Shown: piece by piece, positions 35,474-43,409 of the stretch | How positions within the stretch are numbered: the stretch's first letter is position 1 | How the letters are laid out: each line of letters starts with the position of its first letter | NCBI GenBank assembly: GCA_030835745.1 | Contig: JAUROA010000059.1 | Location: 1 to 43,409, forward strand | Direction of reading: 5' to 3' | Length of the DNA: 43,409 nucleotides | Source: Alphaproteobacteria bacterium | Lineage (GTDB): Bacteria; Pseudomonadota; Alphaproteobacteria; Rickettsiales; UBA1997 | The notes under the pieces: model-generated | What the model saw: only the letters and a program-made list of their open reading frames with translations | What the model was told of the DNA's origin: nothing | The model's database searches: none | Program-made: the position numbers and the translations under genes

Positions 35474-36580
35474 TTAGTTATTTTTTTGATATATTTCTTG
35501 CCAAATTTTTATAAATTGGTCTATTTCATTTTTATTATTATTATGTCCAAGGCTAATTCTAATTGCGCAATCTATAAAATCACTAGAAACTTTCATGGCT
35601 TGTAAAGTTCTTGATTTACTTAACACTCCAAGAGAGCATGTAGATCCAGCGCTAACGCAAATATTATTAAGATCAAGATGGATTAGTTGAGTATGTGAGG
35701 GGCAATTTTTTGTGGCAAAAAAGCTGGTATTAGGAAGTCTCGGAGCATTTTTGCTAAAGATAATGATATCTTCTTTGGCAATTTCTGCAATTTTTAGCTC
35801 AAGATAATTGCGCAATTGTTCAACATTATTGTTTAATTTGTGATTAATTTGGTTGCAAGCACTGGCAAATGCTGATATTGCGGCAATATTAAGAGTGCCA
35901 GCTCTTTTATTATTTTCTTGACCACCGCCAAATATTATTGGATCTATATTAATATTTTTTTTTGATAATAAAGCGCCAACACCTTGTAATCCTCCAATCT
36001 TATGAGCAGAAATTGTTGCCATATCAATATTAAGATCTTCCAAATCAATGTCAATTTTTCCAAAAGCCTGAACAATATCACACAATATTATGCCATTATG
36101 CTGATGAACTAACTTAGCAATTTCTTTTATTGGCTGAATGGCTCCAGTTTCGTTGTTGGCCAGCATTATTGCGGTAAGAAAATTGCCGTCAGCTTGTTTG
36201 GATAATATATCTGATAAATGATTTATGTCAATAATACCATCTTTATTAACATTAATTAGGGTGCGATTTTTATTATTAGGCTGACAATTATAAATTGCCG
36301 CATGCTCAATTTGCGAAATTAAAATATTTTGTTCATTACTGCCAAAAATTGCTAGATTAGAAGCCTCAGTAGCGCTAGATGTGAAAGTTATGTCAAAATT
36401 ATTGGCATTTAAAGAATTTTTAATATTTTTTCTGGATTGCTCAACAATATTTTCTGCATAACGTCCCATTTGATGTATGGCAAGATTATTTAGTGCAAAT
36501 TGAGATAGCCTGTTATATTCTTCAATAGCGCAGGATAGTGGTATTGTTGTTGAATTATGATCAAAATATATATTATTCAT
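35474..36580 (-). CDS. Second IscS/NifS-like cysteine desulfurase
   Basis: The 368-residue paralogue of IscS has FDHNSTTIP at the N-terminus, the PLP lysine in [16 protein letters not shown] and a likely active-site Cys in [15 protein letters not shown]. It is shorter than IscS and lacks the IscS C-terminal tail that docks IscU, so its acceptor may differ. Rickettsia also have a tandem second desulfurase between iscR and iscS, so this is an inherited arrangement. It overlaps the iscR end by 4 nt and is 4 nt from iscS. Confidence 0.88.
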   Translation of the reverse strand: MNNIYFDHNSTTIPLSCAIEEYNRLSQFALNNLAIHQMGRYAENIVEQSRKNIKNSLNANNFDITFTSSATEASNLAIFGSNEQNILISQIEHAAIYNCQPNNKNRTLINVNKDGIIDINHLSDILSKQADGNFLTAIMLANNETGAIQPIKEIAKLVHQHNGIILCDIVQAFGKIDIDLEDLNIDMATISAHKIGGLQGVGALLSKKNINIDPIIFGGGQENNKRAGTLNIAAISAFASACNQINHKLNNNVEQLRNYLELKIAEIAKEDIIIFSKNAPRLPNTSFFATKNCPSHTQLIHLDLNNICVSAGSTCSLGVLSKSRTLQAMKVSSDFIDCAIRISLGHNNNKNEIDQFIKIWQEIYQKNN

Positions 36581-36969
36581 AATTGCGTAAGGCTAATTGA
36601 GTTAAGATAATGGTATATTTTATTTTCAAGGCCAGACCATAAGTGATGAGCGCGGCACTCATTATTATTTTTTGTGCAGTTTTTTTTGCCTTGGCAACTT
36701 GTAATTTTTATATTTTCACCAGTAGCTTGAATAATTTCAGAAATTCTTATTGATTCTTTTTGTTTGGCAAAGATATATCCTCCGCCAGGACCTTTAATAG
36801 ACTTAACCAGATTGTTTTTTTTAAGCTGAAAAAATATTTGCTCAAGATATGATATTGAAAGATTATTTCTTTTAGCAATTGAGGCAAGATTTATTGGTCT
36901 ATCTTGATAATGTAGGCGCATATCAATCATTGCTAAAACGGCGTATTTTCCTTTAGTAGATAAAATCAT
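36577..36969 (-). CDS. iscR: Rrf2-family Fe-S regulator IscR
   Basis: The 130-residue Rrf2-family protein has a winged helix (LASIAKRNNLSISYLEQIFFQLKKNNLV) with the wing KGPGGGYIFA. Three cysteines and a His follow in SCQGKKNCTKNNNECRAHHLW, the [2Fe-2S] ligand set of IscR, though with one extra residue between the second and third Cys compared with E. coli. It should repress the isc operon when clusters are sufficient. It is the first gene of the operon, as expected for autoregulation, and overlaps the next gene by 4 nt. Confidence 0.94.
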   Translation of the reverse strand: MILSTKGKYAVLAMIDMRLHYQDRPINLASIAKRNNLSISYLEQIFFQLKKNNLVKSIKGPGGGYIFAKQKESIRISEIIQATGENIKITSCQGKKNCTKNNNECRAHHLWSGLENKIYHYLNSISLTQL

Positions 36970-36984
36970 TTATTAAAATTGACA

Positions 36985-37025
36985 AATATTATGCAATAAC
37001 CCAGTAAAATACTAAACTATTATCA
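36985..37025 (-). promoter_or_regulatory. Possible iscR promoter with symmetric operator
   Basis: Reading leftward toward iscR, TTTAGT is separated by 17 nt from CATAAT, a plausible sigma70-type promoter just before the gene. The palindrome AGTA-AAA-TACT (37003-37013) lies over the -35 end and spacer, where an autorepressor would bind. The match to known IscR sites is not strong, so the assignment rests on position and symmetry. Confidence 0.35.
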
Positions 37026-37069
37026 ATTAAAAGCAATATAATATTTAGTGCTTGCAATTATTATAAGCC

Positions 37070-37121
37070 TTAATATTATTAAACGCGGAAGTGGCGTTTA
37101 GCCACAAATTAATAATATTAA
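37070..37121. promoter_or_regulatory. Large inverted repeat with two mutually exclusive inner hairpins, between iscR and rpsA
   Basis: TTAATATTATTAA (37070-37082) and TTAATAATATTAA (37109-37121) are perfect 13-bp inverted arms. The GC-richer middle can form either AAACGC/GCGTTT or GTGGC/GCCAC, which share bases and exclude each other. The element lies 116 nt before the rpsA start. Such alternatives suggest an RNA switch or attenuator, but it may simply be a palindromic DNA element. No T run follows. Confidence 0.45.
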
Positions 37122-37237
37122 CCTTAACCTGATGTATTAGTTGTCATATATTTATATCAAATAAAATATTTCAAAATAATTATTACAATATATTCACAAT
37201 ATATCCTTATACTTTAGGTCTTTAATTAGACAAATTT

Positions 37238-39037
37238 ATGACTAAAAGCAAAACAACAAAAGAAACCAAAGATAAATCTCTGATAGCCGAAAATAATGTT
37301 GAAGATAATTTTGGCAAAGAAAGCTTTGCTCAACTCTTTGAAGAATTTGAGAAAGATAATCAAAAGTTAATAGAGGGCGGTGTTGTTAAAGGTGTGATTG
37401 TTGAAATTTCAGATTATAAGGGAGTTGCTATTGACATTGGAGCAAAGTCAATTGGCTATATTGACCCTAATGAATTTAAAAGAGATGGCGAAATTAATGA
37501 AGGCGATGTTTTTGACGTATTTTTACATAGGCTTGAAAATAGAAAAGGCGAATTAATCATAAGTCGTGAAAATGCACGTCGCTTTATTAGCTGGAACTAT
37601 CTTAGAGATTGCATGGATAGCAAAACAACAGTCGAAGGAAAGGTTCTTGGAAGAGTGAAGGGCGGTTACGCAGTGGATATTGACTCTATAATATGTTTCC
37701 TACCAAGAAGTCAAGTTGATACTATGTTACTTTCTGATGACGAATTTCTAATCAACAAAGTTGAAAAACTAAATGTATTAAAAATAGATGATATTAGAGG
37801 TAATGTTGTTGTTTCACGTAGAGCAATAATTGAAGCTCAAAGAAATGCTGAAAAAGATAAAGTTTTAGCCAAAATAAAAGTAGGAGATTCATTAGATGGA
37901 ACAGTTAAAAATATCACCGATTATGGCGCCTTTATCGATTTTGGAAGTTTCGATGGCTTGCTTCACTTAACAGATATTTCTTGGTGTAGAGTAAGGCACC
38001 CATCAGAAGTCCTTAAAGTTGGTCAAGAAGTTAAGGTGCAAGTTATCAAATATGACGAAAATAGCAAAAGAGTATCTCTTGGTATGAAGCAATTGCAAGA
38101 AAATCCTTGGGAATCAATTGCTAAAAGATATCCTGTTGGATCAATCACAAAAGGAAAAGTTACAAATATTACATCATATGGCGCTTTTGTTGAGATTGAA
38201 TCTGGTATAGAAGGCTTGGTTCACATATCAGAAATTAGCTGGATGAAAAATGTTACTAATCCAAATAAATTAATTGCACCTGGTCAAGATGTTGAAGTTA
38301 TGATTTTAGACATTAATGCTACAAATCATAGAATATCTCTTGGAGTCAAGCAATGTAAGAAGAATCCATGGCAAGAATTTTCTGAAAAATATAAAGTTGG
38401 AGACATTGTTAAAGGTAAGGCAAAAGATTTAACAGATTTTGGATTATTTGTCGAATTTGATTCTGGTATTGAAGGATTGGTTCATATTTCTGATATTGCG
38501 GATGAATTTAATCAAGATGAAGTTGCCGCGAAATATTCTAAAAATACGGAAGTTGAAGTTATTATTTTGGGCATCAATTACGAAAAAGAAAGAATTAGCC
38601 TAGGTATTAAGCAGGTTGGAAATGAGTCTTTTGCTAATGATATTTCTAAAATTAATGAAGATTCAATACAAAGTTGTGCTGTTATTAATGTTAAAAAAGA
38701 TTACATTGAAGTTGAGCTTGACTGTGGAATTAAGGGTGTTATTAAAAGGCTTGATATTTCAAAAAATAAAAATGACCAAAAAACGGACAAATATGATATT
38801 GGTGATAGAATTGATGCAAAAGTTACAGTATTTAACAAAACAACTGGTAAATTATTGCTATCAATTAAAAATTTAGAAATTGATACTCAAGAAGATCATA
38901 TTTACTCTCCTAGTGACAGTGAAACATCTATTGGCAATATAGCCGGAGATGTCTTGGAGTCTATTTCATTTGCTGATGAAAAAGACGAAAAGCCACCAAA
39001 AAAGGAAGAAGAAAGTAAGGATCCTAAAAGCGAATAA
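37238..39037 (+). CDS. rpsA: 30S ribosomal protein S1
   Basis: The 599-residue protein is full length for a multi-S1-domain ribosomal protein. Recurrent S1/OB motifs are seen as GTVKNITDYGAFIDFG, GKVTNITSYGAFVEIESGIEGLVHISEISW and GKAKDLTDFGLFVEFDSGIEGLVHISDI, each followed by a KRVSLGMKQ-like segment. An acidic and Lys-rich tail ends the protein. S1 binds mRNA at initiation, which matters in this genome, where good Shine-Dalgarno sequences are scarce. It precedes sppA by 10 nt, as in other alphaproteobacteria. Confidence 0.97.
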   Translation: MTKSKTTKETKDKSLIAENNVEDNFGKESFAQLFEEFEKDNQKLIEGGVVKGVIVEISDYKGVAIDIGAKSIGYIDPNEFKRDGEINEGDVFDVFLHRLENRKGELIISRENARRFISWNYLRDCMDSKTTVEGKVLGRVKGGYAVDIDSIICFLPRSQVDTMLLSDDEFLINKVEKLNVLKIDDIRGNVVVSRRAIIEAQRNAEKDKVLAKIKVGDSLDGTVKNITDYGAFIDFGSFDGLLHLTDISWCRVRHPSEVLKVGQEVKVQVIKYDENSKRVSLGMKQLQENPWESIAKRYPVGSITKGKVTNITSYGAFVEIESGIEGLVHISEISWMKNVTNPNKLIAPGQDVEVMILDINATNHRISLGVKQCKKNPWQEFSEKYKVGDIVKGKAKDLTDFGLFVEFDSGIEGLVHISDIADEFNQDEVAAKYSKNTEVEVIILGINYEKERISLGIKQVGNESFANDISKINEDSIQSCAVINVKKDYIEVELDCGIKGVIKRLDISKNKNDQKTDKYDIGDRIDAKVTVFNKTTGKLLLSIKNLEIDTQEDHIYSPSDSETSIGNIAGDVLESISFADEKDEKPPKKEEESKDPKSE

Positions 39038-39047
39038 AATAAATTAA

Positions 39048-39974
39048 ATGAGATCAGATATTGCAGCATCAGTAATTTATCTTAAAAATAAGGTTCATAA
39101 ATGGCGCAATATTGCATTTATATTTATTGTTTTTTCATTAATATTAGCTCTTAAGTTCTTTTTTCACAATCCTAGCTTAAATGTTGACTCAATTTCGCCA
39201 TATATTGCTGAAATAAACATTAAAAACGCAATATTTGAAAATAATCAACGCAGTAAAATACTTAAAAAACTAGCCGATCAAGACAATATAAAAGCTGTTA
39301 TCGTTAATATTAATAGTCCAGGAGGAGGAATAGTTGGCAGCGAAATTCTTTATAATGATCTACGCAATATTGCAACTAAAAAACCTTTATTAGTTTTAAT
39401 GGGTTCTATTGCAACTTCTGGTGCTTACATGGCTGCTCTTGCTTCAGATTATATAATTGCTCATAATGGAACATTGACTGGCTCTATTGGGGTAATGATG
39501 AAAGCTCCAAACTTTAGTGAGTTAGGAAAAAAAATTGGTATTAAGGTAAAAAATTTCAAATCATCTTCTGTTAAGGGTTATCCGTCTTTAATGGATGACT
39601 CAATTCAAGAAAATGACCAAATTATACAAAATTCTATTAATGATTCTCATAAATTTTTTACTGAATTAGTATTAGAAAGAAGAGCAGGTAAAATTAGTAA
39701 CAAAAACCATAAAAAAATTTTTGATGGCAGGGTGTTTAACGGTAGACAGGCTTTGAAAATGGGGCTTATTGACAAGATTGGTTTCAAAGAAGATGCAATC
39801 AGTATTATCAGATCACAAAATAAAAACTTTCAAGATTTACCAATCAAAGAAGTTGCCATTATTGAAAAAGATAAAAAAATATTTAAGAAGTTTACTAATA
39901 TTATACCATTTTTTGATATTAATTTAGATCAAAATAATTTGATAAACAAACAAATAATGGCAATTTCGCAATAA
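39048..39974 (+). CDS. sppA: Signal peptide peptidase SppA (S49 family)
   Basis: The 308-residue, short-form SppA has an N-terminal membrane anchor (AFIFIVFSLILALKFFF, about residues 23-39) and one S49 catalytic domain. Nucleophile Ser124 is in SIATSGAYMAALASDYI and the general base Lys176 in SSSVKGYPS; the 52-residue spacing matches Bacillus SppA. It degrades leftover signal peptides in the membrane. It lies 10 nt behind rpsA; the ihfB gene that often follows in alphaproteobacteria is replaced by a PEBP-like gene. Confidence 0.93.
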   Translation: MRSDIAASVIYLKNKVHKWRNIAFIFIVFSLILALKFFFHNPSLNVDSISPYIAEINIKNAIFENNQRSKILKKLADQDNIKAVIVNINSPGGGIVGSEILYNDLRNIATKKPLLVLMGSIATSGAYMAALASDYIIAHNGTLTGSIGVMMKAPNFSELGKKIGIKVKNFKSSSVKGYPSLMDDSIQENDQIIQNSINDSHKFFTELVLERRAGKISNKNHKKIFDGRVFNGRQALKMGLIDKIGFKEDAISIIRSQNKNFQDLPIKEVAIIEKDKKIFKKFTNIIPFFDINLDQNNLINKQIMAISQ

Positions 39975-39979
39975 TAATC

Positions 39980-40540
39980 ATGAAAATAAAATTATCTCTT
40001 ATTTTAATAGTTTTTTTTCTGTCATCATGCATCAAGATTAAAGGTGACAATAATTTTAGTTTACACAGCAATGATATTGACTTAGTAAAGATGATTGATG
40101 ATGATCATATATTTAACGGATTTGGATGTAGCGGTGGTAATATTTCACCTCAATTAAATTGGAAGAATCCACCTAAAAATGCTAAAAGTTTTGCAATTAC
40201 AATATATGATCCAGATGCTCCAACAGGGAGTGGATGGTGGCATTGGGTTGTGCTTAATATTCCAAAACATTATACTAGTCTTGAAAAAAACTTTATAACA
40301 AAAAATCAATTTCGCTTTAAAAATTTAATTACACAGGTAAGAAATGATTATGGTTTGTATAAATATGGTGGTCCATGTCCGCCAAAAAATGACAAAGATC
40401 ATCGTTATATTTTTACAATTTATGCTCTTAAAGTTGATAAAATAATGATAGATAAAAATGCTACAGCTGCACAAGCTGGATATATGATTAATAAAAACAC
40501 CATAGCTAAGGCAAGTTTTATAGCTAAATATGGCCGCTAA
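39980..40540 (+). CDS. YbhB/YbcL-type PEBP-family lipoprotein
   Basis: The 186-residue protein has a lipoprotein signal peptide with lipobox LSSC (Cys17). A phosphatidylethanolamine-binding-protein fold follows: FGCSGGNISPQLNWKNPP, the ligand-site motif DPDAPTGSGWWHWVVLNIP and YGGPCPPKNDKDHRYIFTIYAL. Bacterial YbhB/YbcL proteins are Raf-kinase-inhibitor-like and of unclear role. E. coli YbcL has been linked to host immune suppression, an interesting parallel for a host-associated bacterium but not evidence here. It is 5 nt behind sppA. Confidence 0.9.
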   Translation: MKIKLSLILIVFFLSSCIKIKGDNNFSLHSNDIDLVKMIDDDHIFNGFGCSGGNISPQLNWKNPPKNAKSFAITIYDPDAPTGSGWWHWVVLNIPKHYTSLEKNFITKNQFRFKNLITQVRNDYGLYKYGGPCPPKNDKDHRYIFTIYALKVDKIMIDKNATAAQAGYMINKNTIAKASFIAKYGR

Positions 40541-40704
40541 TGATATATCTTAGATATAAAGCCAACTTAAATTCTTAAGAAAGTTTTGACATTGGTCATA
40601 TTAAGCTAATTTATAGCACTAATCTTAATATAGTTTAAATAATTTTCCTAAACATTTGTGGTATTTTATTTTTATTATTCATTATTATTTAGTTCATAAT
40701 TTTT

Positions 40705-41328
40705 ATGAAAATATTTGCTCATCGTGGATATATTGACGAAAATTCGCCAGAAAATTCAATTTCTTCTTTAAATAAAGCTTATAATTATGGTTTTGATGGA
40801 GTTGAGATTGATCTATGGTTTATTGATGATAAATTCTATATAACGCATGACCAGCCAGAGGCAAAAGAGTTAGCTAATTTAGCGTTATTACAAGATTTTT
40901 TGATATATAAAGATTTTGGCTATTGGTTGGATTTTAAAAATCTTGATATTTCTAATTACAAAAAAGCCATAAATTGCTTAAAATCAAATATCAAAAACCT
41001 TAATTTGGCAGATATTTTCTTTGTTCCTTATATTGATGATTATAATTTATGTGAGATTATTTTTAAAGAAGTGAACAAGGTTTTTGACAATAATTTAAAA
41101 ATAGCTGCAATATTTGATAATATCAATAAGATAGAAGATTTGCGCAAATTAATATCAAATATTAATTTAAAATATCTTTCAATTAAAAGTGATCTAGTGA
41201 CGCAGCAAAATATTAAAAAATTATCAAATATTAATCTTATGGCTTGGACCATAAAAGATCATGAAACATTTAATCTCTTAAAACAACAAAATATCAAGAT
41301 TTTTGCAAGTGATATTATGCTTGATTGA
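40705..41328 (+). CDS. GlpQ-like glycerophosphodiester phosphodiesterase
   Basis: The 207-residue protein has the GDPD motifs: AHRGYIDENSPENS at the N-terminus, GVEIDLWFID and ITHD, which hold the metal and catalytic residues. The C-terminal MAWTIKDHETFNLLKQQNI matches the family ending. It lacks a signal peptide, so it is likely cytosolic. It would split glycerophosphodiesters from phospholipid turnover to glycerol-3-phosphate, useful for host-lipid salvage. It is short for the family (about 240), but the core is present. It converges on metK. Confidence 0.85.
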   Translation: MKIFAHRGYIDENSPENSISSLNKAYNYGFDGVEIDLWFIDDKFYITHDQPEAKELANLALLQDFLIYKDFGYWLDFKNLDISNYKKAINCLKSNIKNLNLADIFFVPYIDDYNLCEIIFKEVNKVFDNNLKIAAIFDNINKIEDLRKLISNINLKYLSIKSDLVTQQNIKKLSNINLMAWTIKDHETFNLLKQQNIKIFASDIMLD

Positions 41329-41357
41329 TAATTGCTATATAATCACATTGTTAATTT

Positions 41358-42515
41358 CTATAGTAGCTGTTGCAACTTGCTTATTAGGTCGGTTTTTTCC
41401 CAAGAAAAATGTCCAAAATTATCATTTTCTCTTCCAAAATGTCCATATGCTGCAGTCGGAAGATATATTGGCTTATTAAGGCCTAAATGAGTTCTAATGC
41501 CTTTTGGTGTTAAATCTATTAAATTGCTGATATATTTAGCGATAATTTCGCCTTCAATACCAGTTTGGTGATTATTAATAAAAAGTGATTGTGGTTTTGA
41601 GAGGCCAATAGCATATGATAATTGTATAGTGCATTTAGTTGCCAATTTAGCTGCTACGATATTTTTAGCTAAATATCTTGCCATATAGGCTGCTGAGCGG
41701 TCAACTTTGGTAGGATCTTTGCCAGAAAATGCCCCGCCACCATGGGGAGCGGCCCCGCCATATGTGTCGACAATAATTTTGCGACCAGTAAGTCCGGCAT
41801 CGCCGTCAGGACCGCCAATTATAAATTTTTTAGTTGGGTTAACTAAGATATCTTTATCATCGCACATCCATCCAGCAGGAAATGATTTAATTATATAGGG
41901 CATAATAAGATTTCGAACATCTTTTTGCTCTAAATTTTCAGGATGTTGTATTGAAACTAATATTGTTTTAGCCTTAATTGGTTTTTTATTTTTATATATT
42001 AAGGTAACTTGGCTTTTAGCATCGGGCCCAAGTGGTAAAAGTTCTTTTTGTTTAACAGCATTTTGAATATTTTGTAGAATTTTATGAGCATAATAAATTG
42101 GTGCTGGCATAAGAGACTCAGTTTCATTGCAGGCAAATCCAAACATTATACCCTGATCTCCGGCTCCTTCTGCCTTATCGCTGCTTTCATCAACTCCAGC
42201 TGCAATATCTTTTGATTGTTCATGTATTAAGTTAGTAATTTTAAGTTTTTCCCAATGAAAGCCATTTTGATTATAGCCAATATTTCTGACAGTGTGGCGA
42301 ATTACATCTTCAATTTTAGTTTTTGATAATTCTGGAGCCCTTATTTCCCCGCCAATAATAACATTATTAGTGGTAGCAAATGTTTCTATTGCTAATCTAG
42401 AATAAGGGTCTTGTTTAAGATATTCATCTAGCAAAGCATCTGATATTTGGTCGCATATTTTATCAGGATGTCCACTCGAAACTGACTCAGAAGTAAACAA
42501 AAAATCTTTCGGCAT
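41358..42515 (-). CDS. metK: S-adenosylmethionine synthetase
   Basis: The 385-residue enzyme makes SAM from methionine and ATP. Signatures are [38 protein letters not shown] (family hexapeptide region) and [19 protein letters not shown]. Length is normal. Many Rickettsia have lost or degraded metK and import SAM, whereas this copy looks intact, so this organism probably makes SAM. Upstream 428 nt are gene-free; I found no recognisable SAM riboswitch there. Confidence 0.97.
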   Translation of the reverse strand: MPKDFLFTSESVSSGHPDKICDQISDALLDEYLKQDPYSRLAIETFATTNNVIIGGEIRAPELSKTKIEDVIRHTVRNIGYNQNGFHWEKLKITNLIHEQSKDIAAGVDESSDKAEGAGDQGIMFGFACNETESLMPAPIYYAHKILQNIQNAVKQKELLPLGPDAKSQVTLIYKNKKPIKAKTILVSIQHPENLEQKDVRNLIMPYIIKSFPAGWMCDDKDILVNPTKKFIIGGPDGDAGLTGRKIIVDTYGGAAPHGGGAFSGKDPTKVDRSAAYMARYLAKNIVAAKLATKCTIQLSYAIGLSKPQSLFINNHQTGIEGEIIAKYISNLIDLTPKGIRTHLGLNKPIYLPTAAYGHFGRENDNFGHFSWEKTDLISKLQQLL

Positions 42516-42822
42516 TATTACAGCTATAGGAGAATTATAGAAGGCTTTCTAATTACATAAAGTATGTTGCATATCATATCTTGTAAATTTATTAAAATCA
42601 ATAATAAAGCGTTTATGTTATAAATAATTTGGTAAAAGCGAGGTTTCTAACATCAAATAGTTAAGTAAATATAGTAAAATTGTGATCTGGACTTAAATTT
42701 TGCCAATATTGATATCATAATTTGCTGCTAGTAATTTAGAAGATAATATAGCTCTACTAGAAGATCTTAGATGTTAAATCATATAAAAAATCACCTTCTT
42801 TCTTTAGTTTTTAAAAGAAAAA
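42516..42822. other. Gene-free spacer between metK and the ankyrin gene
   Basis: I see no ORF of note, no RNA gene and no clear riboswitch fold in this stretch, which must contain the leftward metK promoter. It ends at a promoter for the ankyrin gene. Composition is very AT-rich. Confidence 0.5.
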
Positions 42823-42850
42823 TAGACATTATAAAAAAATATGTTATAAT
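42823..42850 (+). promoter_or_regulatory. Sigma70-like promoter for the ankyrin-repeat gene
   Basis: TAGACA (42823-42828) and a perfect TATAAT (42845-42850) are separated by 16 nt. The start site would be near 42857, leaving a leader of about 87 nt of almost pure A/T before the ATG at 42944. Confidence 0.55.
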
Positions 42851-42943
42851 GTATAATAACAATATTACTTATAAAAAAAATTATAAATATAAAAAAAGAT
42901 TATAGGTAATAGTCTTAATTATTAATATACTATATAAAAAAAT

Positions 42944-43409
42944 ATGACAAATATCTTTGATGCTGTTCAAAGTAATGATTTAGAACAATTAAAAGCTTTT
43001 TTGAAGAATCACAATATTGATCAGGTTGATAAAAATGGAAGAACCGCTCTTATTTATGCCTCAAAAAAAGGTCACATAGAAATTGCTAAATTATTAATAG
43101 AAAATCGTGCAAAACTTGATATTACTGATAACAAAGGGTGCTCCGCTCTTTTTTATGCTGTATATTATGATTATGAAGCAATCGTTAAATCATTATTAGA
43201 TTATGATGCAGGTCTCGATAAACCTAATGAATATGGGGTTACTCCTCTTATGATTGCCGCAGTTAAAGGTCAAAAAGAAATTGCTGAATTATTAATAACA
43301 AAAGGTGCAACAATTGATCTTGCTGATGAAGATGGATTAAGCGCTCTTATTCTTGCCATAAGACAAGGTCAAATAGAAATTGCTAAATTATTAATAACAA
43401 AAGGTGCAA
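42944..43409 (+). CDS. Ankyrin-repeat protein, C-terminus beyond window edge
   Basis: The frame opens with ATG at 42944-42946 and continues to the edge (155 codons). It holds four complete ankyrin repeats and the start of more, seen as GRTALIYASKKGHIEIAKLLI, CSALFYAVYYDYEAIVKSLL, VTPLMIAAVKGQKEIAELLI and LSALILAIRQGQIEIAKLLI. The last two share the DNA AATTATTAATAACAAAAGG exactly, suggesting recent repeat duplication. There is no signal peptide. Ankyrin proteins are common secreted effectors in Rickettsiales, and a T4SS is in the same window, so an effector role is reasonable but unproven. Confidence 0.88.
   Translation, partial: MTNIFDAVQSNDLEQLKAFLKNHNIDQVDKNGRTALIYASKKGHIEIAKLLIENRAKLDITDNKGCSALFYAVYYDYEAIVKSLLDYDAGLDKPNEYGVTPLMIAAVKGQKEIAELLITKGATIDLADEDGLSALILAIRQGQIEIAKLLITKGA

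Noticed and set aside
37183..37213. TTACAA-19-TATACT as the rpsA promoter
   Set aside because: The spacing is long and the -35 match poor; in such AT-rich DNA this is not better than chance.
42516..42822. SAM riboswitch upstream of metK
   Set aside because: I could not match any SAM riboswitch consensus; a covariance-model search would decide.

Overview
The window is strongly AT-rich and reads as chromosome from a Rickettsiales-like alphaproteobacterium, probably host-associated. Four things point there: a rickettsial-type VirB4/VirB6 type IV secretion pair, an isc cluster with two tandem cysteine desulfurases, the alphaproteobacterial orders ppiD-trpE and rpsA-sppA, and an ankyrin-repeat gene at the right edge. 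Genes of amino-acid metabolism (hisI, trpE, lysC, metC) and a prepilin-like gene suggest more capacity than the most reduced Rickettsiaceae. I cannot place the genus from sequence alone.

Layout. 1-2679 (minus): RNase D (cut by the window edge), hisI, lepA. 2919-2994: tRNA-Lys(UUU). 3060-5018 (minus): tolB and hslV. 5160-6428: AmpG-like transporter. 6506-12541: virB4, virB6 and recR with overlapping ends, then acpP. 12987-16376 (minus): trpE and ppiD. 16460-18116: lysC and crcB. 18117-18929: an internally deleted IS3-family element next to a small unknown ORF. 19030-23671: rluC, a KAS III-like enzyme and a large CqsS/LqsS-like hybrid histidine kinase, closely packed. 23781-28620 (minus): pheS, metC, hinT, a RatA/Coq10-like gene, ffh, ybgC. 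28927-29807 (minus): a prepilin-like LamG-type protein with an apparent one-base frameshift in its leader. 29973-31076: pyrD. 31188-36969 (minus): iscR, iscS2, iscS, iscU, iscA, hscB, hscA. 37238-40540: rpsA, sppA and a PEBP-family lipoprotein. 40705-41328: a GlpQ-like phosphodiesterase. 41358-42515 (minus): metK. 42944 to the edge: an ankyrin-repeat protein.

Most genes are housekeeping: translation (lepA, pheS, rpsA, tRNA-Lys, rluC), Fe-S assembly, protein targeting and turnover (ffh, hslV, ppiD, sppA), envelope (tolB, ampG) and central metabolism. Genes more specific to this lineage's lifestyle are the T4SS pair, the ankyrin gene, the pilin-like gene and the KAS III/sensor-kinase pair. That pair is the best candidate for an undescribed system: the kinase has a membrane sensor resembling those of Vibrio CqsS and Legionella LqsS, and it sits 3 nt downstream of a ketoacyl synthase homologue with an intact catalytic triad that could make a lipid-derived signal. 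This is inference.

Small-scale features include repeated short exact tandem duplications in spacers, several of them at stop codons, a symmetric structured element ahead of rpsA, and a 6 x 15 bp tandem array between the kinase gene and pheS.
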